61,757 nt of DNA, taken from positions 1 to 61,757 of the forward strand of contig JACDGM010000006.1 in NCBI GenBank assembly GCA_013815325.1. The letters are read 5' to 3'. The stretch's first letter is position 1. Each line of letters starts with the position of its first letter. Below the pieces are notes generated by a model, which did not search any database, was not told where the DNA came from, and worked only from the letters and a program-made list of their open reading frames with translations. This stretch comes from Chthoniobacterales bacterium (lineage in GTDB: Bacteria; Verrucomicrobiota; Verrucomicrobiia; Chthoniobacterales; UBA10450). Made by a program: the position numbers and the translations under genes. This document shows positions 18,524 through 27,420 of the stretch, piece by piece.

Positions 18524-18652
18524 GGGAGCACGGGGTGCCACCCCGTGGATCGCGGGAGTCTCCCGCGACGAACTTTCGAACGTGCAATCTGCGGACGGAA
18601 GCTCGTCGGCGGAAACTCCGCCGACCAGACGGGCTGGCAGCCCGTGCTCCCC
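18523..18652. repeat. Palindromic repeat with GGGGAGCAC...GTGCTCCCC ends
   Basis: The 130-base element has perfect 9-base terminal inverted repeats, GGGGAGCAC at 18523-18531 and GTGCTCCCC at 18644-18652. Internal hairpins include CGGCGGAAACTCCGCCG. It begins at the stop codon of ygfZ. A second, longer member lies at 54266-54479. No gene is inside. Confidence 0.75.
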
Positions 18653-18715
18653 CGACCGCAGGCGGATGTGGATTGACCCTCGCGAAATCACTCCCTAGTT
18701 TTGCGCCTCGCTCGC

Positions 18716-19882
18716 ATGGCCAAAGTCAGCGTCAAAAATCTTTCCAAGATCTACGCCGGAGAAAAAGGGCAGGATGTGATCGCGGTCAAGGACGTTAATC
18801 TCGAGGTCGCGGACCGCGAGTTTTTCGTCCTCGTCGGCCCCTCGGGTTGCGGGAAATCCACCACTCTCCGCATGATCGCCGGACTCGAAGAGATTTCGCG
18901 AGGCGACGTGTCCATCGATGACAAGCGGGTCAATGGCGTCGCGCCGAAGGACCGCGGCACCGCGATGGTCTTCCAAGATTACGCGCTCTATCCGCACATG
19001 AGCGTCTTCGACAATCTCGCCTTTGGCTTGAAGCTGCGGAGATTTTCGAAAGCGGAAATCAAGAAGCGCGTGCTGGAGGCGGCGAGCATTCTCGGCATCG
19101 AAAGCGTGCTCGAACGCAAACCGAAAGCGCTCTCGGGCAGTCAGCGGCAGCGGGTCGCGCTAGGGCGCACGATCGTTAGGCAAGCAAAAATCCTTCTCTT
19201 CGACGAACCGCTCTCCAACCTCGACGCGAGCGTGCGCGTGCAGATGCGGACAGAAATCACCAGGCTTCACCAACGCCTCCAGGCGACGATGATCTACGCC
19301 ACGCATGATCCGACCGAGGCGATGGCGCTGGGCGATCGCATCGCGATCATGAACGACGGCGTCGTGCAGCAAAACAACACAGCGCTCAAACTCTACAATG
19401 AGCCGGTCAATCTTTTCGTGGCCGGTTTTTTCGGTAGCCCGCCGATGAATTTCATCAGCGGCACGCTCAAGGCGGACGGCGAAAAAATTCGCTTCTGCGA
19501 AAGCGAAGGCGGCACCATCAATGTCGTGTTTCCCGCAGGCGAAAAACCTGCGGCGCGAGAATATATCGGCAAGCCAATCATTCTCGGCATCCGGCCGGAA
19601 GATTTCGACGTGACAAAATTCGACCGAGAAGAGGGCCGTCGCCTTGCTGCTGCGAACGGCTTTCCGGCGATCGTCGACATTGTCGAACCGATGGGTGCAC
19701 AGACGAATCTTTATGTCCAAACTGGGGCGCACACGCTCGTCTGCCGGAGCCAGGAGCTGATCGAACACAGCGAAGCCGGGCGCCGTTTCCACTTCGAGAT
19801 GAACTTGGGGAAAGTTAGTCTTTTCGACCCCGTTTCGACCCGGCGCCTCGCCTTCGATCCCGACAAGCAAACGGGTGCATAG
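18716..19882 (+). CDS. ABC transporter ATP-binding protein (MalK/UgpC type)
   Basis: The 388-residue product powers sugar or glycerol-phosphate import of the CUT1 type. It has a Walker A motif GPSGCGKST near residues 41-49, a Q-loop MVFQDYALYPHM, the signature LSGSQRQRVALGR near 139 (Ser for the usual second Gly) and Walker B ILLFDEPLS near 160. The C-terminal third is the OB-fold regulatory domain (MalK/TOBE-like, with ILGIRPEDF). Permease and binding-protein genes are absent from the window, so it may be a shared ATPase used by several transporters, as MsiK is. The start at 18716 gives the usual MAKVSVKNLSK N terminus. A 9-mer TCGTTAGGC at 19173-19181 lies just before Walker B. Confidence 0.95.
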   Translation: MAKVSVKNLSKIYAGEKGQDVIAVKDVNLEVADREFFVLVGPSGCGKSTTLRMIAGLEEISRGDVSIDDKRVNGVAPKDRGTAMVFQDYALYPHMSVFDNLAFGLKLRRFSKAEIKKRVLEAASILGIESVLERKPKALSGSQRQRVALGRTIVRQAKILLFDEPLSNLDASVRVQMRTEITRLHQRLQATMIYATHDPTEAMALGDRIAIMNDGVVQQNNTALKLYNEPVNLFVAGFFGSPPMNFISGTLKADGEKIRFCESEGGTINVVFPAGEKPAAREYIGKPIILGIRPEDFDVTKFDREEGRRLAAANGFPAIVDIVEPMGAQTNLYVQTGAHTLVCRSQELIEHSEAGRRFHFEMNLGKVSLFDPVSTRRLAFDPDKQTGA

Positions 19883-19937
19883 ATTTGCTTGCTAACGATT
19901 AAGTTGCTCGCGTATAAACAGCGTTTGCCCTCCGGGA

Positions 19938-20609
19938 GTGCAACCCTCAACTCGAATACCCAACACTGTGAATCAACAATTACTTGCCGAAATCGGCCGC
20001 ACCCAGCGGCTGGAAATCCTTAACACCCTCAAGCGCACGCGCGGATTGTCGGTCAACCAACTCGTCGCCCGCATGCACATGAGTTACATGGGCATCAAGC
20101 AGCATTGTCTTACCCTCGAACGCGATGGTTATCTCGACACCTGGCGGCGCCCGCAAAAAATGGGTCGCCCGGAAATGGTCTACCGGCTGACCCGGCGCAG
20201 CCACGGTCTTTTCCAGGCCGACAGCAACGCTTTTACTCTTGATTTGCTCGATTCCATCCAGGAAATCCACGGACCGAATGCGCCGGAGAAACTGCTCTAC
20301 AATCTTTTTGAGCGGAAAGCCGAGCAGCTCAAACCGAAGATCAATGGCGAGACTGTCGAACTGCGCGCGAAAGAGCTGGCGACGTTCCGCGACGCGGAAG
20401 GCTACATGGCGCAATACATCTCGGAACCAGGCGAGGGCGGCCCACAAATTCTTGAGTGCCACAGCCCGATCATGAACCTGGTCGAGAAATACAAGTTCAT
20501 CGGCAAGCTTGAGCAGGATATGTTTGAGAAGCTCTTGCAGGTGCCAGTGCGGCGCGAAGAAACCTGGACTTCCGGCCTCTTCGAAGCGGCATTTTATTTC
20601 GCGGTCTGA
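19938..20609 (+). CDS. Winged-helix transcriptional regulator (ArsR/DeoR-like)
   Basis: The 223-residue product has an N-terminal winged helix (RLEILNTLKRTRGLSVNQLV, recognition helix MSYMGIKQHCLTLERDGYL, wing RRPQKMGRPEMVYRLT). A C-terminal effector-like domain of about 130 residues has an ECHSPI motif. This layout is that of COG2345-type regulators, to which the iron-sulfur sensor SufR belongs, but the Cys set needed for a cluster is not clearly present. It starts with GTG at 19938. It lies between the ABC ATPase and glgE on the same strand and could control either; no operator is clear. Confidence 0.8.
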   Translation: MQPSTRIPNTVNQQLLAEIGRTQRLEILNTLKRTRGLSVNQLVARMHMSYMGIKQHCLTLERDGYLDTWRRPQKMGRPEMVYRLTRRSHGLFQADSNAFTLDLLDSIQEIHGPNAPEKLLYNLFERKAEQLKPKINGETVELRAKELATFRDAEGYMAQYISEPGEGGPQILECHSPIMNLVEKYKFIGKLEQDMFEKLLQVPVRREETWTSGLFEAAFYFAV

Positions 20610-20765
20610 TTCCAGCCTGCAAGGAATTTTTTTAATCGCAGAGAGCGCAAAGGTTTGAGGCTGCTGCCGCCCGCAAAATCTTCCGGGACTTCTTCGTCTC
20701 TGCGTCCTCTGCGGTTAGTTTCCCCACGCCGATTCACCCTTTCGTCCGTGTGGAATCTCGATTGA

Positions 20766-22739
20766 TTGCTGCCCGTGGCCAGTCGATTCCCCGCCGCCGT
20801 TATCGAAAACCTGCGGCCGCTCAGTGATGGCGGACGTTACCCGATCAAACGGGTGGTGGGCGAGGACGTGGTGGTGGAAGCGGATGTTTTTAAAGATGGG
20901 CACGATGTGGTTGCCGCGGCGCTGAAATGGCGCGCGGCCGGTGAAACGCGATGGAACGAAACGACCATGGAGCTCATCGATAACGATCGCTGGCGGGGCG
21001 TTTGTTCGCTCTACACAAACGCCATTTACGAGTACACGGTCGAAGCCTGGACCGACGTTTTCGCCGGCTGGCGGCATGAATTCGGCGCGAAATTTGAGGC
21101 CGGGATCGCGAACCTTAACAGTGAAAAGCTCGAAGGCGCAACGCTCCTGAATGTCGCCCGTAAGCGCGCCCGCGGAGCTGATGCGAAAAGGCTGCGCGAA
21201 TTCGCCGAGCAGATGCGCACCGGCGAAAACGCCGACGTCAACCGCATTGCCCACTCCGGCGAATTAGAAGTGCTCATGGCCACCTACGCGCCGCGCTTCG
21301 GCGCCACGCAATACACGCCCCCGCCGCGGGTAATCGTTGATCGCGTCGCCGCGCGCACCGCCGCCTGGTATGAGTTCTTTCCCCGTTCGGCCGAAGGCCG
21401 CGCTGGGCGCGGCTCGACTTTGCGCGACTGTCTCGGCCGCGTCGACGATGCGAAGGCGATGGGATTCGACGTGATTTATTTTCCGCCGATCCATCCGATT
21501 GGCCTAACGAATCGAAAAGGACGCAACAATTCCGTCACTTGTGAGCCGGACGAGCCGGGCGTCCCCTATGCGATCGGCAACCGCAACCTCGGCCTGCCCA
21601 ATGGTGGCGGACATAAGGACATCGAGCCCTCGTTAGGCACGCTCGAGGATTTCGCCTGGCTGAAGGGGGAGATCAAAAGCCGCGGGATGGAGATCGCGCT
21701 CGACTTCGCGATCAACTGCTCGCCCGACCATCCTTACGTCGCAGAGCATCCCGATTGGTTCTACAAACGCCCGGACGGCACGATCAAATACGCTGAGAAC
21801 CCGCCGAAAAAATACGAAGACATTTATCCGCTGAACTTTCGTTGCGCCGACTGGCAGGCGCTTTGGGAGGAAATGAAAAGCATCATCCTTTTCTGGGCGG
21901 AGCGCGGCGTGCGCACCTTCCGGGTCGATAACCCGCACACCAAACCGGTCGCATTTTGGGAATTCCTCATCGCCGGCGTGCGCCAGAAATTTCCCGACAC
22001 GGTTTTCCTCTCGGAAGCTTTCACGAAACCAAAAATGATGAAGGTGCTGGCCAAGGCCGGCTTCACCCAGAGCTATACTTATTTCACTTGGCGGACGGGG
22101 AAAAAGGAGTTAATCGAGTATTTCACGGAGCTGACGCAGACGGAGATGCGCGAATATTTTCGAGGCAATCTCTTCACAAACACGCCCGATATTTTGCCGC
22201 TCCATTTGCAGACCGGCGGCCGGGCGGCCTTTGCGATTCGCGCCGTGCTCGCGGCGACGTTGTCGAGCGTCTACGGCATCTACAGCGGGTTCGAGCTGTG
22301 CGAAGACGCCGCGCTTCCCGGCCGCGAAGAGTATCTCGATTCCGAAAAATATCAGTTCAAGGAGCGCGACTGGGATGCGCCCGGCAACATCAAAGAGCTG
22401 ATCACGAAGCTGAACCGGATTCGGCGCCAGAACCGCGCGCTACATCTCTACGACAACCTCCGTTTCCACCTCGCGGAGAACGAGGCGATTCTTTTCTACA
22501 GCAAGATGACGCCGGCGCGGGACAGCATCATTCTCGTAGTGGTGAATCTCGATCCGTTGCACACGCAGACGGCGTTTGTGCATGCCCCGGTGGAGGATTT
22601 CGGAGAGCTCGGTGGCGATAGTTATGAGGTGCAGGATTTGTTGAGCGACGAGCGCTACGTCTGGCACGGCCGGCGCAATTACGTTGCGCTCCATTCCGCC
22701 TTGCAGCCCGCGCATATCTTTCGTGTGCGCCGGCTGTAG
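20766..22739 (+). CDS. glgE: Maltosyltransferase GlgE (GH13)
   Basis: The 657-residue enzyme extends alpha-1,4-glucan using maltose 1-phosphate. It has the family's N-terminal beta domain, then the GH13 barrel with the nucleophile Asp388 in FRVDNPHTKP and acid/base Glu417 in FLSEAFTKP. The spacing of 29 residues between them equals that in Streptomyces GlgE. The IGLTNRKGRNNSVTCEPDEP stretch and GHKDIEPSLGTLEDF are typical. The partners of the trehalose route (treS, pep2/mak, glgB) are not in this window. It could work with a maltokinase encoded elsewhere. Two 9-mers (21502-21510 and 21630-21638) are inside, one of them forcing TTA. Confidence 0.95.
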   Translation: MLPVASRFPAAVIENLRPLSDGGRYPIKRVVGEDVVVEADVFKDGHDVVAAALKWRAAGETRWNETTMELIDNDRWRGVCSLYTNAIYEYTVEAWTDVFAGWRHEFGAKFEAGIANLNSEKLEGATLLNVARKRARGADAKRLREFAEQMRTGENADVNRIAHSGELEVLMATYAPRFGATQYTPPPRVIVDRVAARTAAWYEFFPRSAEGRAGRGSTLRDCLGRVDDAKAMGFDVIYFPPIHPIGLTNRKGRNNSVTCEPDEPGVPYAIGNRNLGLPNGGGHKDIEPSLGTLEDFAWLKGEIKSRGMEIALDFAINCSPDHPYVAEHPDWFYKRPDGTIKYAENPPKKYEDIYPLNFRCADWQALWEEMKSIILFWAERGVRTFRVDNPHTKPVAFWEFLIAGVRQKFPDTVFLSEAFTKPKMMKVLAKAGFTQSYTYFTWRTGKKELIEYFTELTQTEMREYFRGNLFTNTPDILPLHLQTGGRAAFAIRAVLAATLSSVYGIYSGFELCEDAALPGREEYLDSEKYQFKERDWDAPGNIKELITKLNRIRRQNRALHLYDNLRFHLAENEAILFYSKMTPARDSIILVVVNLDPLHTQTAFVHAPVEDFGELGGDSYEVQDLLSDERYVWHGRRNYVALHSALQPAHIFRVRRL

Positions 22740-22742
22740 CGC

Positions 22743-22817
22743 TGTAGCGCAGGTGTCCCACCCGCGTCGAGGGTTGCCCACGGCCTTCGCCCTTGCGGGT
22801 CAGAGACCCGCGCTACA
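22743..22817. repeat. Palindromic repeat with TGTAGCGC...GCGCTACA ends
   Basis: A 75-base element starts TGTAGCGC and ends GCGCTACA. Its internal arms are GTGTCCCACCCGC and GCGGGTCAGAGACCCGC. It starts 4 bases after the glgE stop. The arm GCGGGTCAGAGACCCGC is found again, in frame, within the TPR gene at 39893-39909, and the element at 9057-9138 shares its terminal bases. Confidence 0.65.
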
Positions 22818-22864
22818 TGGGTTGCATCGCCAACCCTCGCGCCTATGATATGCCGCAAGTGAGC

Positions 22865-23632
22865 ATGAGACGTTTCTTTTCACTGCTCGTCCTTTTCGCG
22901 AGCGCCGCTTCCGGTTTCGCGCAAGCCGCTCCGCCCGATCAGCCGATCCTTCCGCGCACCACAAATATCCTCGAAGCGATGATGGCGGCCGGGCCCGTCA
23001 TAGTGCTGCTCTTTCTCCTTTCGATCTTCTCGGTCGCGATGATCGTCGTTTATTTTTTCACAATTCGACGCGGCGCGATCGTGACGAGCGGCTACATGGC
23101 CACGGCAGATGCCCTTCTGCGGAAACGCGATTATCTCGGCTTGCTCGCGGTCTCGAATCGTCATGGCGAAGCGATCGCTCGCGTGGTGCAGAAGACGCTC
23201 GATTTTATGACGAAAAATCCGAACGCTGATTTCGCGCAGGCGCGCGAGATTGCGGAAACCGAGGGCACGCGCGTCGCCACGAACCTGCACAACCGCGTCA
23301 CCTATCTTGCCGATATCGGCACGATCGGGCCACTCGTGGGATTGTTCGGCACCGTCATCGGCATCATCCACTCGTTCGGCGCGCTCGGTTCCGACCTCGG
23401 ACCGAGCCGTTACACGCTTCTCTCGAAAGGAATTAGCGAGGCGCTCATCAACACCTGCGGCGGCCTTGGCATCGGCATCACCGCGATGATTTTCTACGCG
23501 TTTTTCCGCGGCCGTTCGCAACGCCTTATCTCCGATCTTGAATCCGCTTCCACGCACATCGTCGCGCTTCTCTCGCTCCAGCAGACACGCCGCTCCGAAC
23601 GCGCGCCGGTTCTGCTTGAAGATGAATTTTGA
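22865..23632 (+). CDS. exbB: MotA/TolQ/ExbB proton channel family protein
   Basis: The 255-residue product is the proton-channel subunit of a Tol-Pal or Ton energising complex in the inner membrane. A signal-like N terminus (MRRFFSLLVLFASAASGF) is followed by a membrane segment GPVIVLLFLLSIFSVAMIVV. A long cytoplasmic loop follows, then two C-terminal membrane segments with the family's IGTIGPLVGLFGTVIGIIHS and LGIGITAMIFYAFF. I chose the ATG at 22865; ATG at 22850 is also in frame. It is the first gene of an operon with the ExbD-like gene (52 bases on) and a large TPR gene. One 9-mer TCGTTAGGC is at 23636-23644, just after the stop. Confidence 0.92.
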   Translation: MRRFFSLLVLFASAASGFAQAAPPDQPILPRTTNILEAMMAAGPVIVLLFLLSIFSVAMIVVYFFTIRRGAIVTSGYMATADALLRKRDYLGLLAVSNRHGEAIARVVQKTLDFMTKNPNADFAQAREIAETEGTRVATNLHNRVTYLADIGTIGPLVGLFGTVIGIIHSFGALGSDLGPSRYTLLSKGISEALINTCGGLGIGITAMIFYAFFRGRSQRLISDLESASTHIVALLSLQQTRRSERAPVLLEDEF

Positions 23633-23684
23633 GCATCGTTAGGCCTGGCAAATTTAGCGTCCTCCCCAGGCGTTTGCTCGTCCG

Positions 23685-24092
23685 ATGAATTTCCGCAGCC
23701 GCACCGTTCCGCAGCATCCCGGCATCCAGCTCGCGCCCCTCGTTGACGTGCTTTTGCTGCTGCTGATTTTTTTCCTTATGACCTGGAACGCCGCGCGCAA
23801 TGAAAACGAGCTCGACGTCAAAGTGCCGAAAGCGAGCGCGGCGAGGGAAAAATCCGCGCCGATCGGCGATGTGATCGTGAATGTGAAAGCAGACGGCAAC
23901 GTGGTCGTGAATCGGCGCACGCTTTCCGGCCCTGACCTAACGACGCTCTTGCAAGGGCTGGTGAAGCTCAATGCCGATCAGGCCGTCGTCATTCGCGGCG
24001 ACGAAGCGGGCGCTTACAAGAACATCGTCAACGTCCTCAACATTTGCAGCGAAGCCGGCATCAGCAACGTCGCCTTCGCCACGGCAAAATGA
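23685..24092 (+). CDS. exbD: ExbD/TolR family protein
   Basis: The 135-residue product is the second subunit of the proton channel. It has a short cytoplasmic N terminus, a single membrane segment that contains the essential Asp (LAPLVDVLLLLLIFFLMTW), and a periplasmic domain with VNVKADGNVVVNRRTL and AVVIRGDEAGAYKNIVNVLN. The length is usual. Its stop codon overlaps the ATG of the TPR gene by 4 bases (ATGA), so translation is coupled. It works with the gene upstream. Confidence 0.93.
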   Translation: MNFRSRTVPQHPGIQLAPLVDVLLLLLIFFLMTWNAARNENELDVKVPKASAAREKSAPIGDVIVNVKADGNVVVNRRTLSGPDLTTLLQGLVKLNADQAVVIRGDEAGAYKNIVNVLNICSEAGISNVAFATAK

Positions 24093-26623
24093 AGTTTGCT
24101 CTCGGATGCGCGGCGCTCCTCCTCGCCGCGCCGCTCGCCTTCGCGCAAAACGAGCCGCCGGTGCGCCGGGCGATCCCCGTGCACGAGCCGCCCGTGGCGC
24201 GCGCGCTCCCGGTGGAAGCCTCTGAAGCGCAACCGGCGGAAACGCCCACGATTCGCCGCGCCCTCCCCGTTCCCGAAGAGCCCGAGACAATCGCGCCCAC
24301 GCCGTCGCCGGCTCCCGCGGCTGCGCCTAACGAGGCCGCGCCTAACGAGAGTCCAGCGGACGAAAATGCGGAGTCGCCCGATCAAGCTCAGCTGAATTAC
24401 GCGAACGGGCTTTTCGGCCGCAAGCTCTACGATCTCGCGGTGCCGGAATACGAGAAATTCCTCGGTCTCTATCCCCGTTCGCTCGATCGCGCGTCGGTTT
24501 ATTTTTACATGGGGGAATCGTATCGCGCACTCGGTCGCACGGCCGCGGCGCGGAGCAGTTTTCAAAATCTCCTCACCAATTTTCCGGAAAGTGAATTAGC
24601 GGGCCCATCCTCCTACGGTCTCGCGGAAATCTTCTTTAACGAGAAAGACTACGAATCCGCGCGGCCCCTTTTCCATCGCGCGGCGGCGCAGGCGAAAGCT
24701 TCGGCTCTCGCGCTTTCCGCCCGCTATTTCGAGGCGCGTTGTCTCGAGAGCCTCGAGCGCAAGGATGAAGCCCGCGACATTTATCAGCAGGTCGTCGCCG
24801 TTCCGAATCCCAACCCGTACCGCGACGATTCACGCCTCGCGATCGGGACGATCTTCCTCGAGAAAGGCCGCAAAGCGGATGCCCTCGCTCAATTTGAAGC
24901 ACTCGCCGGCGAGACTGCCAAAGCCGCGCTCAAAGCCGAGGCGACGGTCCGCGCCGGTTCGCTTGCGCTCGATCTCGCGCAATCCGAAAAAGGCAAGCCC
25001 GACAAAGCGATGACGGCGAAAGCGAAGGCCTTGTTGCAGAAAGGCCGCACCCTGCCGGAGGCCGGACGCTGGAGCGGGATCGCGGCGGTTGGACTTCTGC
25101 GTCTCGAATATCAAGGCGGGCAATACGCGCAAGCCGTCGCCGATTACGACAAGAGTATCACGCAGGTCCCCGAGGAAGCGCGGCCGGAAATGATGCTGCT
25201 GGCGGCGAACAGCCAGCGGCAACTCGGCCACTACAAGGACGCGCAAACGCTCTACCGCCAGATCATTCAAAAATATCCGGCGCGCGAAGAGGCGAAGGAC
25301 GCGCAGTATCAGCACCTGATCGGTCTCTACAACGCCAACGATCCGGCGTTGCGTAGCGAGATCGACCAGTTCATCGCGACCAATCCGAGCGGCGAGCACA
25401 GCGAGCAGGCGCGGCTGCTCAAGGCCGAGGCTCTCTACAAAGGGAAGGATTTCGCGGGCGCGGCGTCCGTCTATACGGGGCTGCGCGTCTCGAAGTTGTC
25501 CGACAAACTGCGGGCCGAAGCTGCCTTCAAACTTGGTTGGTGTTATGTGCAAACGAAAGAGCCGGCGCAGGTCATTGAAGCCTTCACTTATTTCCTCCAA
25601 GCATATCCCGACAGCGACGAAACGGCCTCAGCCCTCGCGCAGCGCGCACTCGCCTACCAGGAAGCAAAACAATACGCACCCGCGCTCGAAGATCTGGCGA
25701 CGTTGTTGAGGAGATTCCCGAAAGCGCGCGAGCGCGAAGCGGCGCTCCAGCAAAAGGCCTTGCTCCTCGGCCAAACCGATAACGCCAAGAGTATGGCGGA
25801 GGCGTTCGGGCAATTGCTGAAGGAATACCCGAAGAGCGCCGCCGCCGCGCAGGCGCACTATTACATCGGCAAATCCTCCTTCGAAGCGAAGGACTACGAG
25901 ACCGGGCTGAAGGAATTAAAAATGGCGCGGCAGCTCAACCCCGACCAATACGCGACGCCCGCGACCCTCCGCATCATGTCCTCCTATTTTTACCTGAAGC
26001 AGCGCGACGCCCTTGCCAAAGAGGTCACGAGCTTCTTCGCGAAAACGCCTGACGGCCAGGTGCCGGCGGAGTTGCTGCAGTGGCTCGGGCTGGAATTCTA
26101 TAACGCGAAAGATTACGCCGCCGCCGCCAAATACCTCACCGCTCTGAGCAAGAGCGGCAACGTCGCGAGTGTGCCGCCCGCATTCTGGTTTTACCTCGGC
26201 GATGCCGAGATGAAATTGAATCAGCCTAACGAGGCCGCGACCGCGCTGACCAAATTTCTCGCCTCTGCCACCGATCCCGCCGCCAAAGCGAAAGCGCTGC
26301 TCACGTTAGGCGAGGCCAAAATCGGCGCGCATAAGCCGGACGACGCCGAAAAAATCGCGAACGAAATCATGACCTTGCAGCCGGAAGGCCGGGTCAACGC
26401 GCAAGCGCGCCTCCTCGCCGGCGACGTCGAAATGGAGCGGAGCAAATTCGAAGACGCCGGCAAAGCATTCATGGGCGTGGCTCTCCTCTACGACGACCCG
26501 GAGATTACGCCGCAGGCGCTCGACAAAGCGGCCAAGGCCTACGCCAAAGCCGGCAAAGCGGACGAGGCCGACCGTGCCCGCACCCAGCTCCATCAAAAAT
26601 ATCCCGACTTCGCCGGCGGCTAA
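24089..26623 (+). CDS. Periplasmic TPR protein of the ExbB/ExbD operon
   Basis: The 844-residue product has a signal peptide (MKFALGCAALLLAAPLAFAQ) and a Pro/Glu/Ala-rich stretch to about residue 105. About 20 TPR-like helix pairs follow over the rest of the length (for example YANGLFGRKLYDLAVPEYEK and YRALGRTAAARSSFQNLLTN). The ExbB/ExbD/TPR order suggests a role like CpoB/YbgF at the Tol complex, but the protein is far larger. Its ATG overlaps the exbD stop by 4 bases. Two 9-mers (24325-24333, 24340-24348) sit 15 bases apart in the linker and encode Pro-Asn-Glu each time. Function beyond scaffolding is not known. Confidence 0.88.
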   Translation: MKFALGCAALLLAAPLAFAQNEPPVRRAIPVHEPPVARALPVEASEAQPAETPTIRRALPVPEEPETIAPTPSPAPAAAPNEAAPNESPADENAESPDQAQLNYANGLFGRKLYDLAVPEYEKFLGLYPRSLDRASVYFYMGESYRALGRTAAARSSFQNLLTNFPESELAGPSSYGLAEIFFNEKDYESARPLFHRAAAQAKASALALSARYFEARCLESLERKDEARDIYQQVVAVPNPNPYRDDSRLAIGTIFLEKGRKADALAQFEALAGETAKAALKAEATVRAGSLALDLAQSEKGKPDKAMTAKAKALLQKGRTLPEAGRWSGIAAVGLLRLEYQGGQYAQAVADYDKSITQVPEEARPEMMLLAANSQRQLGHYKDAQTLYRQIIQKYPAREEAKDAQYQHLIGLYNANDPALRSEIDQFIATNPSGEHSEQARLLKAEALYKGKDFAGAASVYTGLRVSKLSDKLRAEAAFKLGWCYVQTKEPAQVIEAFTYFLQAYPDSDETASALAQRALAYQEAKQYAPALEDLATLLRRFPKAREREAALQQKALLLGQTDNAKSMAEAFGQLLKEYPKSAAAAQAHYYIGKSSFEAKDYETGLKELKMARQLNPDQYATPATLRIMSSYFYLKQRDALAKEVTSFFAKTPDGQVPAELLQWLGLEFYNAKDYAAAAKYLTALSKSGNVASVPPAFWFYLGDAEMKLNQPNEAATALTKFLASATDPAAKAKALLTLGEAKIGAHKPDDAEKIANEIMTLQPEGRVNAQARLLAGDVEMERSKFEDAGKAFMGVALLYDDPEITPQALDKAAKAYAKAGKADEADRARTQLHQKYPDFAGG

Positions 26624-26640
26624 ACTAGCCTAACGAATTA

Positions 26641-26730
26641 AGGTAGACAGGATTAACTGGATTAACAGGATTAGAAGGAGAGCTGCGATCGCTCTCTTTT
26701 TAATCTAATTAAAACCTGCTAATCCTGTCC
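26641..26730. repeat. Inverted repeat GACAGGATTA...CTAATCCTGTCC
   Basis: The segment reads TAGACAGGATTAACTGGATT near its left end and TGCTAATCCTGTCCATCC at its right. A central hairpin GAGAGCTGCGATCGCTCTC is also present. This type of degenerate ATTAACAGGATTA element is dispersed in many soil-bacterial genomes. Its right arm forms the last codons and stop of the truncated imuB gene. Confidence 0.6.
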
Positions 26731-27248
26731 ATCCTTCCCAGCGTCTCAATCGGCAACGGCGCGAGAAATTTTTCCGGATCGTCGATCTGCAAGACCGGCC
26801 GCGCCAGACACGCCGCGAGAAAACTCAAATCGGGCGTCGCCGCCAGACCGGCTTGTGCCGTCAAGTTCAGTCGCGCCAATTGCCTAACGACACCTTCGAC
26901 GTTTTCCCGGCAGTTTTTGCGTGAGGTAAACCGCACCGTGCAAATCCCGGGCGCGGTCGCTTCGATCTCCGGCGCGAGGGTGGCCGCCTGATGGAGCAAA
27001 ATCTCCCCGGCAATTTTCTCCTGCGCGCGGACCCGCGATGTGATCGTTAGGCTAAGGCAACGGGCCAGACCCTGGCTGGCCGTCATTCCCGCGCTCACCC
27101 CTGCCTCCGCCGCTGACGACGTCACCTGCAGGATCAGTGCTTTGGTTTGCTCATCGTCGAGGAGCGCGACCGGCTGGCGGTGCAATTCCGGTGCATGGTG
27201 AAGCGCCGCCTGCAAAACAAAATCCGGCAGATAAATCGCGGCAAACAT
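26709..27248 (-). CDS. imuB: ImuB-like Y-family polymerase homologue, C-terminally truncated
   Basis: The 179-residue product is only the N-terminal part of an ImuB-type (catalytically inactive Y-family) protein; full proteins have 400-500 residues. It starts MFAAIYLPDFVLQAALHHAP and includes RQPVALLDDE, then AGVSAGMTASQGLARC and QAGLAATPDLSFLAACLARP, typical of the palm region. Translation runs into the dispersed repeat at 26641-26730, whose sequence supplies the last residues (about RMDRISRF). No further ImuB sequence follows. The mutasome is therefore probably broken. It lies downstream of imuA on the same strand, with another repeat between them. Confidence 0.7.
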   Translation of the reverse strand: MFAAIYLPDFVLQAALHHAPELHRQPVALLDDEQTKALILQVTSSAAEAGVSAGMTASQGLARCLSLTITSRVRAQEKIAGEILLHQAATLAPEIEATAPGICTVRFTSRKNCRENVEGVVRQLARLNLTAQAGLAATPDLSFLAACLARPVLQIDDPEKFLAPLPIETLGRMDRISRF

Positions 27249-27286
27249 CAGATCGTCATCGTAAATCCCGGGCTCGGAAAAAGTTG

Positions 27287-27408
27287 GTCATCCCGAGCCG
27301 CGCAGACGGCGAGGGACCTCACCTATGAAATGGCCGCCTTCACTCACAGAAGAAAACGCGGACTGCGTTGATGAGCTCCTTCGCCGCGCTGCGCCGGCTC
27401 AGGATGAC
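27287..27408. repeat. Palindromic repeat GTCATCCCGAGC...GCTCAGGATGAC
   Basis: A 122-base element with 12-base terminal inverted repeats (one mismatch) lies between imuA and imuB. Internal GAGGGACCTCACC and CTCCTTCGCCGCGCTGCGCC segments are typical of this family. The best member is at 36211-36312. Confidence 0.75.
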
Positions 27409-27420
27409 AACTTTTTTAGA